Positions 8,416-17,324 of a stretch of DNA of 64,000 nucleotides are shown here, one piece after another (position 1 is the first letter of the stretch; every line of letters begins with the position of its first letter). The translations under genes and the position numbers were made by a program. The notes under the pieces are model-generated. The model saw nothing but the letters and a program-made list of their open reading frames with translations, did not search any database and was not told the origin of the DNA. The DNA lies in the NCBI RefSeq assembly GCF_028737315.1, contig NZ_JAQZAO010000003.1, positions 186,001-250,000 of the forward strand. The letters run 5' to 3'. This DNA comes from Actinomycetospora lemnae. GTDB taxonomy: Bacteria > Actinomycetota > Actinomycetes > Mycobacteriales > Pseudonocardiaceae.

Positions 8416-8724
8416 TCACCCCGCGAACTGCACCGTCGTGCGCTGCCCCACGTACGGCGCGATGTGCTCGCGGATGATCCGCTGGTGCTCGGCGTCGTCG
8501 CGGTAGGCGAGGTAGGAGTCGACGTCGTCGAACACCGCGACCACCGCGAAGTCGGCGTTGACCTCGGCGAGGCCCGCGTCCCGCCCGCACGTCCACGACC
8601 GCAGACCGGGCAGATCGGCGTCGGCGATCCACCCGCGCAGGGTCTCGGCGATGCCGTCGGGGATGGACGGGTCCTCGGCCGCCTGGCCGGCCCAGCTGAA
8701 GGTGACGACGTGGGTGAAGCTCAT
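8416..8724 (-). CDS. Dabb family (stress-responsive A/B barrel) protein
   Basis: The 102-residue protein shows the dimeric alpha/beta-barrel pattern of the Dabb family: FTHVVTFSW at the N-terminus, LRSWTCGRDAGLAEVNADFAVVAVFDDVDSYLAYRDDAEHQ in the middle and an IAPYVGQRTTVQF end. The ATG at 8724 has GGAGG upstream; a GTG five codons earlier is possible. Members include small-molecule oxygenase/cyclase-like folds, but most have no known reaction. Confidence 0.8.
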   Translation of the reverse strand: MSFTHVVTFSWAGQAAEDPSIPDGIAETLRGWIADADLPGLRSWTCGRDAGLAEVNADFAVVAVFDDVDSYLAYRDDAEHQRIIREHIAPYVGQRTTVQFAG

Positions 8725-8764
8725 GGGGCCATCCTCCACCGGGACACACGACGGGGCTCGACCC

Positions 8765-10330
8765 CTACCGAGCCTCCACGGCGATCGGGTTGGGCACCTC
8801 GACGTAGATCGGGTCCTCGCCGCGCCCGGCGGCCCAGCTGCGCAGGTGGGCCTTGGCCGGCAGGGTCGGGGTGGTGCGCAGGTCCGTGGCCCAGGGCCGG
8901 GCGGCGGGGTCGCGGACGTCGTCGAGCACCGCCGCGACCGTCGCCCACAGCGGCTCCTCGCCGACGGTGTGCCGGCCCAGCACGGCCACGAGCAGGGCGA
9001 GGTGGTTGACCACCGCGTGGTAGCGCAGCCGCTGCCACGCCTCCGCGGGCGAGTAGACCAGCGGCGAGTCGGCGGCCAGGCCGGCCGGGAGGCGGTCGCG
9101 GCGCACGTGCGCGCCCTCCAGGTCGCGCACCCGGCACGCCGTCGGCCACCCGTCGTCGTCGGTGACGACCAGCGTGTTCTGCGGGTGCGCCTCGAACCCG
9201 AGGCCCGCCGACCCGAAGACGTGCAGCATCGGCACGAGCGAGACGGCGAGCCAGCGCCGCAGCCACGCGTGGACGTCGCCGGCGGCCCGCACGTCCGCGA
9301 GCAGCGGCGGCTCCTCGCCCGCCGGCCCGTCCTCGAGCACCGCCGCGAGCACCCGCGGGCCGCCCGCGGGGAACGGGGCGCGCGCGATGACGGTGAGGTC
9401 GGCGGCGAGCCGCTCGCCGCCGACCGCGGGGTCGAGGGTGGCGAAGCCGAGGTCGGCGATCACGCCGAACCCGGATGGCAGGGGCGGGAGGTGCGCGACG
9501 ACGCGCGCGGCGTCGAGGGCCCGGCGCGCGTGCTCGGGCGGGGTGGTGCGCACGAAGTGGGTCAGGCGGGCGCGCAGCGGGAGCTTCCACGACGCCCCGG
9601 TCACCGTGTCGACGACGGTGCGCACCGACGACGTCGGCCACACCGGGTCGCCGAGCGGCCCGAGCCACCGCGCGCTGCCCTCGGCCTCGAGCAGCGCGAG
9701 CGTGGGGTCACGGGCGAGGACGCGCGCCTGGTACGGGTGCACCGGCAGCGCGGTCCAGCCGGCCGGGACGTGGGGCGCGACCGCGGCCGGCGGCGTCGGC
9801 GGCGCACCGTCGGCGAGGACGACGTCGTCGCGCAGCGCGAGGTGGTGCAGGACGAACGAGGCGCCCAGCTCGGGCGCCCAGGCGGCGAGGTCGTCGTCGC
9901 CGAGGCCCTCGGCGCTCTTCGGGGTGGGGTGGAACGGGTGGCCGTAGCGCACCGCCTGCTCGGCGTCGCGGGTGCGGTCGCCGGTCGGGGCGGCGGGCGC
10001 GTCCAGGTAGCGGGCCGTCCGCGCGACGCTGTCGGCGACGATGTCGGCGAGGTGGTCCACCGGCTCGCCCTCCCCGACGGTCTCGAGGACGGCGAGCACC
10101 ACCTCGTCGTGGCTCGCGGGCCGCCCGTCGAGGGTGACCGCGCCGGCGAGGCGGTGGTGCCCGGTCGGGGAGCGGTGGCGCAGCGTCACGCCGAGCGTGC
10201 CGGCGGGGACCGACAGGAAGAGGGTGTCCCCGTCCCGGGCGACCGGCGGGTCCAGCTCGCGCAGCAACGAGGTGACGAGACGCTCGCGCGCCGCGCGCTC
10301 GGCGCGGGCGCGCGCGCCGGCGGTGCTCAC
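8765..10330 (-). CDS. IucA/IucC family NIS siderophore synthetase
   Basis: The 521-residue protein carries the family signatures GHPFHPTPKS (ATP-binding loop), KLPLRARLTH and GFEAHPQNTLV (active-site His and Asn), so it is an NRPS-independent siderophore synthetase that adenylates a carboxylic acid such as citrate and condenses it with an amine. The GTG start at 10330 is chosen because sequence upstream loses family character. It sits 46 bp downstream of a patatin-like gene in the same direction. No monooxygenase, acyltransferase, decarboxylase or siderophore transporter gene is nearby, so the rest of the pathway must be elsewhere. Confidence 0.88.
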   Translation of the reverse strand: MSTAGARARAERAARERLVTSLLRELDPPVARDGDTLFLSVPAGTLGVTLRHRSPTGHHRLAGAVTLDGRPASHDEVVLAVLETVGEGEPVDHLADIVADSVARTARYLDAPAAPTGDRTRDAEQAVRYGHPFHPTPKSAEGLGDDDLAAWAPELGASFVLHHLALRDDVVLADGAPPTPPAAVAPHVPAGWTALPVHPYQARVLARDPTLALLEAEGSARWLGPLGDPVWPTSSVRTVVDTVTGASWKLPLRARLTHFVRTTPPEHARRALDAARVVAHLPPLPSGFGVIADLGFATLDPAVGGERLAADLTVIARAPFPAGGPRVLAAVLEDGPAGEEPPLLADVRAAGDVHAWLRRWLAVSLVPMLHVFGSAGLGFEAHPQNTLVVTDDDGWPTACRVRDLEGAHVRRDRLPAGLAADSPLVYSPAEAWQRLRYHAVVNHLALLVAVLGRHTVGEEPLWATVAAVLDDVRDPAARPWATDLRTTPTLPAKAHLRSWAAGRGEDPIYVEVPNPIAVEAR

Positions 10331-10376
10331 CCGGGTGAGTCTGCCCGTCCGGCGCGGCGCGCCGTCGGCGCGGGCC

Positions 10377-11444
10377 TCATCGCGTCCCGCCGATCGACCC
10401 GGCCATCGCCTCCTGGCTGTCGCGCCGGAAGCGGCGCTTGTAGGCCCGCCAGTCGAAGCGGGCGAGGAACTCCTCGGCGGCCACGTAGCCGGCGTCGTAG
10501 AGCGCACGGGCGCGGGCCGGGGTGATGCCGAAGTCGAGCAGGCCCACGGCGCCGGCGTCGACGTGGATGGTGCGCGCGGCGACCCAGGGCTGGTTGAGCA
10601 CGGCCTGGTCGCGGCCGAGGATCATCGTGGTGATCAGCTGTTCCAGCAGGCGCAGCGGCGCCGGCTGGGGGATGTCGAACCACCGCGAGTGGAACAGCGC
10701 GACGTTGTCGCCGATCCCGGGCTTGGGCGCCGTGGTGATCGTGACGCCGAACGTCGGGAACGCCGGCTCGCGCCCGTCGGTGCGGTCGAGCGAGTCGATG
10801 GGGAAGTTCGAGAGCAGCCCGCCGTCGACGAGCGTGGAGGTCACGCCCGTGCGCGCATTGGTCAGCGTCGTCGGCTTGAACAGGAACGGGATCGCCATCG
10901 AGGCGCGCACCGCGTCGGCGACCGGCTGCTCGTCGGGGTCGAGGCCGTACACGGTGCGGTAGTCCCACGGCAGCCGCACCAGCTGCCCGAGCGTGAGGTC
11001 CGAGCACGTGACGACGAGCCGGTAGCGCTGCGCGGGCGGCAGCGACGGGTCGTCGATCCGCAGGTCGCCGAAGGTGTGCACGCCCAGGGCGGCGAGCTCC
11101 TCGGCCACCCACGTGTGCAGCCACTCGCCCTGGTAGAGCCCCTGCCCGCCGAGGAACGCGAGTGCGGGCCCGGCGAGCGGGAGGCGGGCGATGCCGCTGC
11201 GGTCGGCGACCTCGCGGAAGTTCAGCCGTGCGGTGATCTCGCCGAGCTGCTCGCCCGCCGCGCCCGCGGCGGCCATCGCCCCGACGAGGGCGCCCGCCGA
11301 GGTGCCCGAGATGCGGTGCGGCTCCCAGCCGCGGTCCGTCATCGCGGCGACCGCTCCGGCGAGCCCGATGCCCTTGACCCCGCCGCCCTCGAGCACGAGG
11401 TCCGCCGGGCGTCGGCGCCTGGCTGTGGTGGCCATGCGGGCCAT
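10377..11444 (-). CDS. Patatin-like phospholipase
   Basis: The 355-residue protein has the oxyanion-hole motif GGGVKGIG (residues 20-27), the nucleophile elbow GTSAG with Ser49 and the catalytic dyad motif DGG (VDGGLLSNFP). These define the patatin lipid acyl hydrolase family. No signal peptide is evident: the N-terminus is MARMATTARRRRPADLVLEG, so a cytoplasmic or injected role is possible. It precedes the IucA/IucC gene with a 46-bp gap and may be co-transcribed. Confidence 0.92.
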   Translation of the reverse strand: MARMATTARRRRPADLVLEGGGVKGIGLAGAVAAMTDRGWEPHRISGTSAGALVGAMAAAGAAGEQLGEITARLNFREVADRSGIARLPLAGPALAFLGGQGLYQGEWLHTWVAEELAALGVHTFGDLRIDDPSLPPAQRYRLVVTCSDLTLGQLVRLPWDYRTVYGLDPDEQPVADAVRASMAIPFLFKPTTLTNARTGVTSTLVDGGLLSNFPIDSLDRTDGREPAFPTFGVTITTAPKPGIGDNVALFHSRWFDIPQPAPLRLLEQLITTMILGRDQAVLNQPWVAARTIHVDAGAVGLLDFGITPARARALYDAGYVAAEEFLARFDWRAYKRRFRRDSQEAMAGSIGGTR

Positions 11445-11552
11445 GTTCCCCCCATCGTCACCCGACTGCGCGGGCCCACCGCTGTCGTGGTGGGCTGATC
11501 CGCCCGTGCCGATCCTGCGCCTCCGGGACCGACCCCAGCACTGAGGCTCGCC

Positions 11553-11933
11553 CTACTCCGCGCGCAGCTCCTCCAGCTCGTCGTGCGCCCGGGCGAGGTC
11601 GGCCCGGGCCTCGTCGCGCTCGGCACGGGCCTCGTCGCGCTCCGCCCGCGCGGCGGCGAGGTCGCGCTGCGCGTCGGCGAGGTCGCCGCGCAGCGTGAGG
11701 ATCGACGCCGCCCCGGCGATGGTGTGCCCCTCGTCGGACAGGGCGCGCACGCGGGCCGCGAAGTCGACCTGCCGGCGCGAGTACCGCCGCTGACCGCCCT
11801 CCGAACGCTCCGGGTGCAGCAGGTCGGCAGCGTCGAGGCTGCGCAGGAAGGCCGGTGCGACGCCGATGAGGTCGGCGGCCTGCCCGATGGTCAGCGACGG
11901 ATAGTCGTGGTCGTCGAGCCGTTCGACGCCCAT
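11553..11933 (-). CDS. MerR family regulator with C-terminal coiled coil
   Basis: The 126-residue protein has a MerR-type winged helix (LTIGQAADLIGVAPAFLRSLDAADLLHPERSEGGQRRYSRRQ) and then a long heptad-rich helix with repeated AERDEARAERDEARAD. It lacks an extended effector domain. It lies directly after the small heat-shock gene in the same direction, and similar MerR/Hsp20 pairs are common in actinobacteria, so an HspR-like control role over Hsp20 is likely by analogy. A strong hairpin separates the two genes. Confidence 0.82.
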   Translation of the reverse strand: MGVERLDDHDYPSLTIGQAADLIGVAPAFLRSLDAADLLHPERSEGGQRRYSRRQVDFAARVRALSDEGHTIAGAASILTLRGDLADAQRDLAAARAERDEARAERDEARADLARAHDELEELRAE

Positions 11934-11968
11934 GGGCCCTCCTCCCGGGCAGTTGGGTGCGAGACGTG

Positions 11969-12005
11969 CGTGAGCACCCGCCGGGGCGCCCGGCGGGTGC
12001 TCACG
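11969..12005 (-). terminator. Strong hairpin between hsp20 and merR
   Basis: GTGAGCACCCGCCGG (11970-11984) pairs perfectly with CCGGCGGGTGCTCAC (11990-12004) around a 5-nt loop, and one more C-G pair extends the stem to 16 bp. It lies 40 bp after the hsp20 stop and 36 bp before the merR start. No T-tract is seen. It could terminate hsp20, attenuate merR, or serve as a protein-binding site. Confidence 0.6.
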
Positions 12006-12044
12006 TGTCGGTGTCGGTCGGTGTGGGTGTTGTGTCGGTGGGTG

Positions 12045-12503
12045 TCAGGACGTCGGCGCCTCCTCACGGTGCTCGTCGGGGGTCCCTTCGATGCTGGTCG
12101 TCGCGGCGGCGTGCTCGATCTCGATGCGACGCGGCTTGGCGCGCTCGGCGACGGGGATCGTCAGCGTCAGCACGCCGTCGGTGTACGAGGCGTGGAGCTT
12201 GTCGAGGTCGAGGTCGCGGCCCAGCACGAGCTGGCGGCTGTAGCGCCCGCGGGGTCGCTCGGCGACGAGGTAGTCGCCGTCGCTGCTCGGCGCGGTGCGC
12301 GCGGCCGTGACGGTGAGCGCGTTGCCGTCGACCGAGACGTCGATCGAGCCCGGGTCGACGCCCGGGAGGTCGAACGAGGCGACGAAGTGGTCACCGGCCC
12401 GGTAGACGTCCATCGGCATCCCGCTCACGGCCTGCTGCCGGGAGGCGCCGGCGAGGCGCTCGAGCGCGCGGAACGGGTCGAAGGGGTCGTAGTTCAGCAG
12501 CAC
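12045..12503 (-). CDS. Hsp20/alpha-crystallin small heat shock protein
   Basis: The 152-residue protein has an alpha-crystallin domain from about residue 28 (PMDVYRAGDHFVASFDLPGVDPGSIDVSVDGNALTV) through the terminal GVLTLTIPVAE strand, with a short acidic tail. It acts as an ATP-independent holdase. The GTG at 12503 has AAGGAG 10 nt upstream. A good vegetative promoter lies on the minus strand at 12559-12587. The MerR regulator downstream probably belongs to its control circuit. Confidence 0.92.
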   Translation of the reverse strand: MLLNYDPFDPFRALERLAGASRQQAVSGMPMDVYRAGDHFVASFDLPGVDPGSIDVSVDGNALTVTAARTAPSSDGDYLVAERPRGRYSRQLVLGRDLDLDKLHASYTDGVLTLTIPVAERAKPRRIEIEHAAATTSIEGTPDEHREEAPTS

Positions 12504-12558
12504 GATCGGTCATCTCCTTCCCTCGACGTACTGCGCTGTGGAGGACTCCGATGCCATA

Positions 12559-12587
12559 GTTGTATCTCCGTCTGCAGGTTTGTGCAA
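12559..12587 (-). promoter_or_regulatory. Sigma70-type promoter for hsp20
   Basis: On the minus strand TTGCAC (-35), a 17-nt spacer and TACAAC (-10) match the vegetative consensus at 4 of 6 positions each with ideal spacing, in a locally AT-richer stretch about 55 nt before the hsp20 start. Confidence 0.55.
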
Positions 12588-12658
12588 GTACCGGTTGAAG
12601 ATTTTTTGGCGGCGGACGGAGAGATCCCGTCGACGCTGCCCGTCGTCGGTCGGTTGTG

Positions 12659-12672
12659 CGAACGTGTGTTCG
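12659..12672. promoter_or_regulatory. SOS box (LexA site) at dinB start
   Basis: CGAAC-GTGT-GTTCG is a perfect palindrome matching the actinobacterial LexA consensus CGAAC-N4-GTTCG. Its last base is the first base of the preferred dinB start codon (GTG at 12672), so LexA would cover the transcription or translation start directly. Confidence 0.8.
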
Positions 12673-13880
12673 TGTCCGGCGAGCCGACGATCCTCCATGC
12701 GGATCTCGACGCCTTCTACGCCTCGGTCGAGCAGCGCGACGACCCCGCGCTGCGCGGGCGCCCGGTCATCGTCGGCGGGGGCGTCGTGCTCGCCTGCAGT
12801 TACGAGGCCAAGGCCCGCGGGGTGCGCACGGCGATGGGCGGGCGGATGGCGCGTGCGCTGTGCCCGGACGCGGTCGTCGTCCCGCCGCGGATGGAGGCCT
12901 ACAGCGGCGCGAGCCGGGCGGTGTTCGCCGTGTTCGACTCGGTGACGCCGCTGGTCGAGCCGATCTCGATCGACGAGGCGTTCCTCGACGTCTCCGGCCT
13001 GCGCCGCCTCGCCGGCCCGCCCGCGGAGATCGCGGCGCGGCTGCGCCGCGAGGTCGCCGCCGACGTGGGCCTGCCGATCACCGTGGGCGTGGCGAACACG
13101 AAGTTCCTCGCCAAGGTCGCGAGCCGGGTCGCCAAGCCGGACGGGCTGCTCGTGGTCGAGCCCGGCGGCGAGCTGGCGTTCCTGCACCCGCTGCCGGTCG
13201 AGGTGCTGTGGGGCGTCGGCGAGGTGACCTCGCGCAAGCTGCGCGGCCACGGCGTCACCACCGTCGGCGACCTGGCCGCGATCGGCGCCCCGACCCTCGA
13301 GTCCCTGCTCGGCCGCGCCGCCGGGCGTCACCTCGACGCCCTCGCCCACGGCCGCGACCCCCGCCGGGTGCAGGGCGGACGGCGCCGCCGCTCGGTGGGG
13401 GCGCAGCGCGCGCTCGGGCGCGGGCCCGTCTCACCCGAGCGCACCGACGCCGTGCTCATGGGCCTCGTCGACCGCGTGACCCGCCGGATGCGCCGTGCCG
13501 GGCGCACCGGGCGCACGGTCACCCTGCGGCTGCGGTTCGCCGACTTCACGCGCGCGACGCGCTCGCACACCCTCACCGTCGCGACGGCCGAGCACGACGC
13601 GGTCCTCGGCGCCGTCCGCCTGCTCGCGGAGGCCGCCGCGCCGCTCATCGCCGAGCGCGGGCTGACGATGCTCGGCGTGGCCGTCGGCAACCTCGACGAC
13701 ACCGGCGGCGCCCAGCTCGAGCTGCCGTTCGCCGGGGAGGCCCACCACTCCCCGGCCCTCGGCGCAGCGCTGGACCTCGCGGTCGACGACGTGCGCGAGC
13801 GCTACGGCCTCTCGGCGGTCACGCGCGGCACGCTGCTGGGGCGCGACCAGGGGCTCGAGATGCCGATGCTGCCGGACTGA
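12672..13880 (+). CDS. dinB: DNA polymerase IV (Y-family)
   Basis: The 402-residue Y-family polymerase has DLDAFYASVE (metal Asp11 and steric-gate region), SIDEAFLD near residue 100 with the catalytic Asp-Glu pair, LAKVASRVAKPDG, helix-hairpin-helix and little-finger domains. QLELPF near the C-terminus is a likely beta-clamp binding motif. It performs translesion synthesis. The start is set at GTG 12672 because the family N-terminus begins here; GTG 12666 is an alternative inside the SOS box. The SOS box overlapping the start indicates DNA-damage induction. No ribosome-binding site is visible, consistent with a leaderless message. Confidence 0.93.
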   Translation: MSGEPTILHADLDAFYASVEQRDDPALRGRPVIVGGGVVLACSYEAKARGVRTAMGGRMARALCPDAVVVPPRMEAYSGASRAVFAVFDSVTPLVEPISIDEAFLDVSGLRRLAGPPAEIAARLRREVAADVGLPITVGVANTKFLAKVASRVAKPDGLLVVEPGGELAFLHPLPVEVLWGVGEVTSRKLRGHGVTTVGDLAAIGAPTLESLLGRAAGRHLDALAHGRDPRRVQGGRRRRSVGAQRALGRGPVSPERTDAVLMGLVDRVTRRMRRAGRTGRTVTLRLRFADFTRATRSHTLTVATAEHDAVLGAVRLLAEAAAPLIAERGLTMLGVAVGNLDDTGGAQLELPFAGEAHHSPALGAALDLAVDDVRERYGLSAVTRGTLLGRDQGLEMPMLPD

Positions 13881-13884
13881 CCGG

Positions 13885-15381
13885 CTACTTCCTCTCCCGC
13901 CAGCCGCGCTCGAACGGCAGGCGCCAGGCGTTCGGCGCGATGAGCTGGTGGATGGCGTTCGGCCCCCAGGAACCGACCGGGTACGGCTTGACCGGCGGCG
14001 GGTCGGCGAGCAGGGGGATCGAACGCTCCCACAGCGACTCGATGCCCTCCGACGTCGTGAACAGCGTGTGGTCGCCGCGCATCGCGTCGAGGATCAGGCG
14101 CTCGTAGGCCTCGAGGACGTCGGCGGCCTCGCCGGTCTCCTGGGTGGAGAACTGCATCGAGAGCTTCTGCAGCCGCATCCCGGGTCCGGGGCGCTTGCCG
14201 TAGAACGACAGGGAGACGCGCGAGGAGTCCGCGAGGTCGAACGTCAGGTGGTCCGGGCCCTGGGTGCCGACGCCCGAGCCCTGCGGGAACATCGTGCGCG
14301 GCGCCTCCTTGAACGCGATCGAGATGATCCGCTGGCCCTCGGCCAGGCGCTTGCCGGTGCGCAGGTAGAACGGCACGCCCGCCCAGCGCCAGTTGTCGAG
14401 CCCGACCTTGAGCGCGATGAACGTCTCGGTGTCCGAGTCGTTCGCGACGTCGGGGTGGTCACGGTAGCCGCCGAACTGCCCCCGCACGACGTGCTCGGGA
14501 TGGATCGGCAGCAGCGAGCGGAAGACCTTGTTCTTCTCCTCGCTGATCGACCGGGGCTCGAGCGCCGTCGGCGGCTCCATGGCCACGAACGCCATCACCT
14601 GCATGAGGTGGGTGACGACCATGTCCTTGTACGCACCGGTCGCCTCGTAGAACGAGGCGCGCGTGTCCAGCCCCAGCTCCTCGGGGATGTCGATCTGGAC
14701 GTGGTCGATGAAGTTGCGGTTCCAGATCGGCTCGAACAGCCCGTTGGCGAAGCGGAACGCGAGGATGTTCTGCGCCGCCTCCTTGCCGAGGAAGTGGTCG
14801 ATGCGGAAGACCTGGGACTCGTCGAAGACCTCGTGCACGAAGTCGTTGAGCTCGACCGCGCTCTCGAAGTCGTGCCCGAAGGGCTTCTCCATGATCACCC
14901 GGGAGCCGCCGACGAGGTCGGCGTCGCGCAGCATCTCGACGACGGCCTGCGCGGCCCGCGGCGGCACCGAGAGGTAGTGCAGCAGCCGCGCGTCGTCGCC
15001 GAGCTGCGACTGCGCCTCCTTCACCGCCGAGGTGAGGCCCTCCGGCCCGGCGCTCTGGGGCACGTAGGTCAGACGGGCGGCGAAGTCCTCCCAGTCGTCC
15101 TCCCCGAGCCGGTGCATCCCGAAGTTCTGCACGGCGTCGTGGGCGAGGGCCCGGAACTGCTCGGTGTCGATGTCCTCCATCGCCGTGCCCACGATGCGGA
15201 TCTGGGGCGCCAGCGCGGACTCGGCGAGGTAGGCGAGGCCGGGCAGGAGCTTGCGTTTCGCGAGGTCGCCGGTGCAGCCGAACAGCACGATGACGTGGGG
15301 GAGCGTCGGCTCGAGGTCGCGCCGGAACGGACGCGAGCCGGGGCCGGGGTACGCGATGGACTCGGGCTGGCGGTCGGCCAT
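13885..15381 (-). CDS. zwf: Glucose-6-phosphate 1-dehydrogenase
   Basis: The 498-residue protein has the N-terminal NADP fold (VIVLFGCTGDLAKRKLLPGL) and the substrate signature RIDHFLGKE near residue 190, where His and Lys bind glucose-6-phosphate; the usual Tyr is replaced by Phe as in many actinobacteria. It starts the oxidative pentose phosphate pathway. No tal, gnd or opcA is adjacent, so this may be a secondary zwf copy. It is convergent with dinB, with only 4 bp between the two stop codons. Confidence 0.93.
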   Translation of the reverse strand: MADRQPESIAYPGPGSRPFRRDLEPTLPHVIVLFGCTGDLAKRKLLPGLAYLAESALAPQIRIVGTAMEDIDTEQFRALAHDAVQNFGMHRLGEDDWEDFAARLTYVPQSAGPEGLTSAVKEAQSQLGDDARLLHYLSVPPRAAQAVVEMLRDADLVGGSRVIMEKPFGHDFESAVELNDFVHEVFDESQVFRIDHFLGKEAAQNILAFRFANGLFEPIWNRNFIDHVQIDIPEELGLDTRASFYEATGAYKDMVVTHLMQVMAFVAMEPPTALEPRSISEEKNKVFRSLLPIHPEHVVRGQFGGYRDHPDVANDSDTETFIALKVGLDNWRWAGVPFYLRTGKRLAEGQRIISIAFKEAPRTMFPQGSGVGTQGPDHLTFDLADSSRVSLSFYGKRPGPGMRLQKLSMQFSTQETGEAADVLEAYERLILDAMRGDHTLFTTSEGIESLWERSIPLLADPPPVKPYPVGSWGPNAIHQLIAPNAWRLPFERGWRERK

Positions 15382-15434
15382 ACGGGGACCGTAGCCCGCG
15401 CAGGTGACGATCGTGGGTCGCCGCGACCGGACGT

Positions 15435-15848
15435 TCAGCTCCCGTTCTCGAGGATGCGCCGCAGCGTCTCCAGGTCGCGGGCGACGGCGTCCGCGTCGGC
15501 GGCGAAGTCGTCGTCGCCCATCCCGGGCCGCCGCCGGACGTGGAAGACGACCTCGGCGCCGTCGTCGAGGCGCACGACGCGCAGCGGGTTGTCGACGTCG
15601 GTGCCGTCGGGCAGGCGGACGACGTGGTCGAGCACGCCGAAGTCGTTGGCCGGCGCGAAGGTGATCTCGACGTGCCCCAGCGGTGAGTCGGCGGTCCACG
15701 TCCCGGGGCGGTCGGGCGCGGGCTCGACCTGCGCGCTCGCCAGCCCCGCGGCCCAGTCGACGAGGTGGCGCGGGTCGGCGGCGTAGGCGTACACCTCGCG
15801 CCAGTCGCGGGCGATCACGGTGCGCACCAGCCGGGTCTCGGTCGTCAT
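15435..15848 (-). CDS. SRPBCC family protein
   Basis: The 137-residue protein fits the START/Bet v1-like (SRPBCC) ligand-binding fold: an N-terminal strand TRLVRTVIARDWREVYAYAADPRHLVDWAAGL, then alternating strands and a long C-terminal helix (DDFAADADAVARDLETLRRILE). The family binds hydrophobic ligands in a deep cavity; no enzyme function can be assigned. It precedes zwf in the same direction with a 53-bp gap. Confidence 0.75.
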   Translation of the reverse strand: MTTETRLVRTVIARDWREVYAYAADPRHLVDWAAGLASAQVEPAPDRPGTWTADSPLGHVEITFAPANDFGVLDHVVRLPDGTDVDNPLRVVRLDDGAEVVFHVRRRPGMGDDDFAADADAVARDLETLRRILENGS

Positions 15849-15929
15849 GGCCGTGATCCTCGCGCGGAGCGGACGGCGGCGTCGTGGATCCGTCGGACAG
15901 GGCGGGGGCCTCGACTACGGTGCCGGCCC

Positions 15930-17324
15930 GTGGAGCTGGCGACGTCGGCGGGACGGGTGCGCGGGCTCGACCGTGACGGCCTCGGGGTCTTCCTCGGCCT
16001 GCCCTACGCCGAGGCGCCCGTGGGGCCGCGGCGGTTCGCGGCGCCGGTGCCGGTGACCGGCTGGGACGGGGTGCGCGACGCGACGGCCTTCGGTCCGGCC
16101 GTGCCGCAGGGCCCGCCCGCGCCGGGCGCGCCGTCACCGTGGCACCCCGCGGACGGCCTCGGGCCGCTGACGCTGAACGTGTTCACGCCGGACCCGGGCG
16201 GGTCGGGGCTGCCGGTCGTCGTGTGGTTCCACGGCGGCGCGTGGGTGCGGGGATCGCCGCGGATGCCCCTGCACGACGGGGGCGCGCTCGCCGCGGCCGG
16301 CGCGGTGGTCGTCACGGTCGGGTTCCGTCTCGGCGCCGAGGGCTTCGCGTCGCTGCCCGGCGCGCCGGAGGACCGGGGCCTGCTCGACCAGGTCGCGGCG
16401 CTGACCTGGGTGCACGAGCACGTCGCGTCGTTCGGCGGCGACCCCGGGTGCGTGACGGTCGCGGGTCAGTCCGGCGGCGCGGCGTCGGTGGCGGTGCTGC
16501 TCGCCGCGCCCACCACCGAGGGGCTGCTGCACCGTGCGGTCGCGCAGAGCGTGCACGGCGGCTTCCGCACCCGCGACGAGGCGGCCGGGGTGACCGCGCG
16601 CCTCGCCGCCGCGCTCGGCGTCGCGCCGACGGTCAGCGGGTTCGACCTGCCCCCGGAGCGGATCGTCGACGCCCAGGACGCGCCGCTGCGGGGGCCCGCC
16701 GACGGGGTGAGCGCCTTCGGGCCGGTCGTCGACGGCGATCTCGTCGTCGGGCAGCCGTGGGAGGGCCTCGCACAGCGGCCGCGTCCCGACGTGCCGCTGC
16801 TCGTGACCTGGATGCGCGAGGAGGCGCGGTCGTTCCCCCTCCCGCCCGCCGGCACCGACCCCGCCGACGTCGCGACGGCATTCGGGCTGGAGTGCGCGGC
16901 CGGCGACGCCTACCGTGCCCTCGCCGGTGACGTCGAGGAGGCCGTCGTGCTCCTGATCTCGGACGCGCTGCACCGGCTGCCCGCGCGGCGCACCGCCCGC
17001 GCCCACGCGGGCCCGGTGTGGACCGCCGAGCTCGCCTGGCGCAGCCCGCGGCTCGGCGCCTGCCACGGGCTCGACGTGCCGCTGCTGCTCGGGACCACCG
17101 ACACCCGCCCCGCAGCGCGGATGCTCGGCGCGCCGCCACCCGCCGCAGCGGGGGCGCTCGGGGCGGAGCTGCGGCGGGCGTGGGTGGCGTTCGCGACGAC
17201 CGGCGATCCGGGGTGGCCGCGGTACGGCGCCGGCGGCACCACCCGCCGCTGGGACCCCGATCCGACCGACGTCCCCGACCCCCTCGCGGCGTCGGCCGCG
17301 ATCTGGGGCGATCCGGGGTCGTGA
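15930..17324 (+). CDS. Type-B carboxylesterase family protein
   Basis: The 464-residue alpha/beta hydrolase has the family landmarks GLPYAEAPVGPRRF, WFHGGAW (oxyanion hole) and the nucleophile elbow GQSGGAASV, where the usual GESAGA is changed but the catalytic Ser is kept. It would hydrolyse carboxylic esters. The GTG at 15930 starts the conserved first strand (ELATSAGRVRGL). No signal peptide is present, so it is cytoplasmic. The 145 bp after it contain no gene. Confidence 0.85.
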   Translation: MELATSAGRVRGLDRDGLGVFLGLPYAEAPVGPRRFAAPVPVTGWDGVRDATAFGPAVPQGPPAPGAPSPWHPADGLGPLTLNVFTPDPGGSGLPVVVWFHGGAWVRGSPRMPLHDGGALAAAGAVVVTVGFRLGAEGFASLPGAPEDRGLLDQVAALTWVHEHVASFGGDPGCVTVAGQSGGAASVAVLLAAPTTEGLLHRAVAQSVHGGFRTRDEAAGVTARLAAALGVAPTVSGFDLPPERIVDAQDAPLRGPADGVSAFGPVVDGDLVVGQPWEGLAQRPRPDVPLLVTWMREEARSFPLPPAGTDPADVATAFGLECAAGDAYRALAGDVEEAVVLLISDALHRLPARRTARAHAGPVWTAELAWRSPRLGACHGLDVPLLLGTTDTRPAARMLGAPPPAAAGALGAELRRAWVAFATTGDPGWPRYGAGGTTRRWDPDPTDVPDPLAASAAIWGDPGS

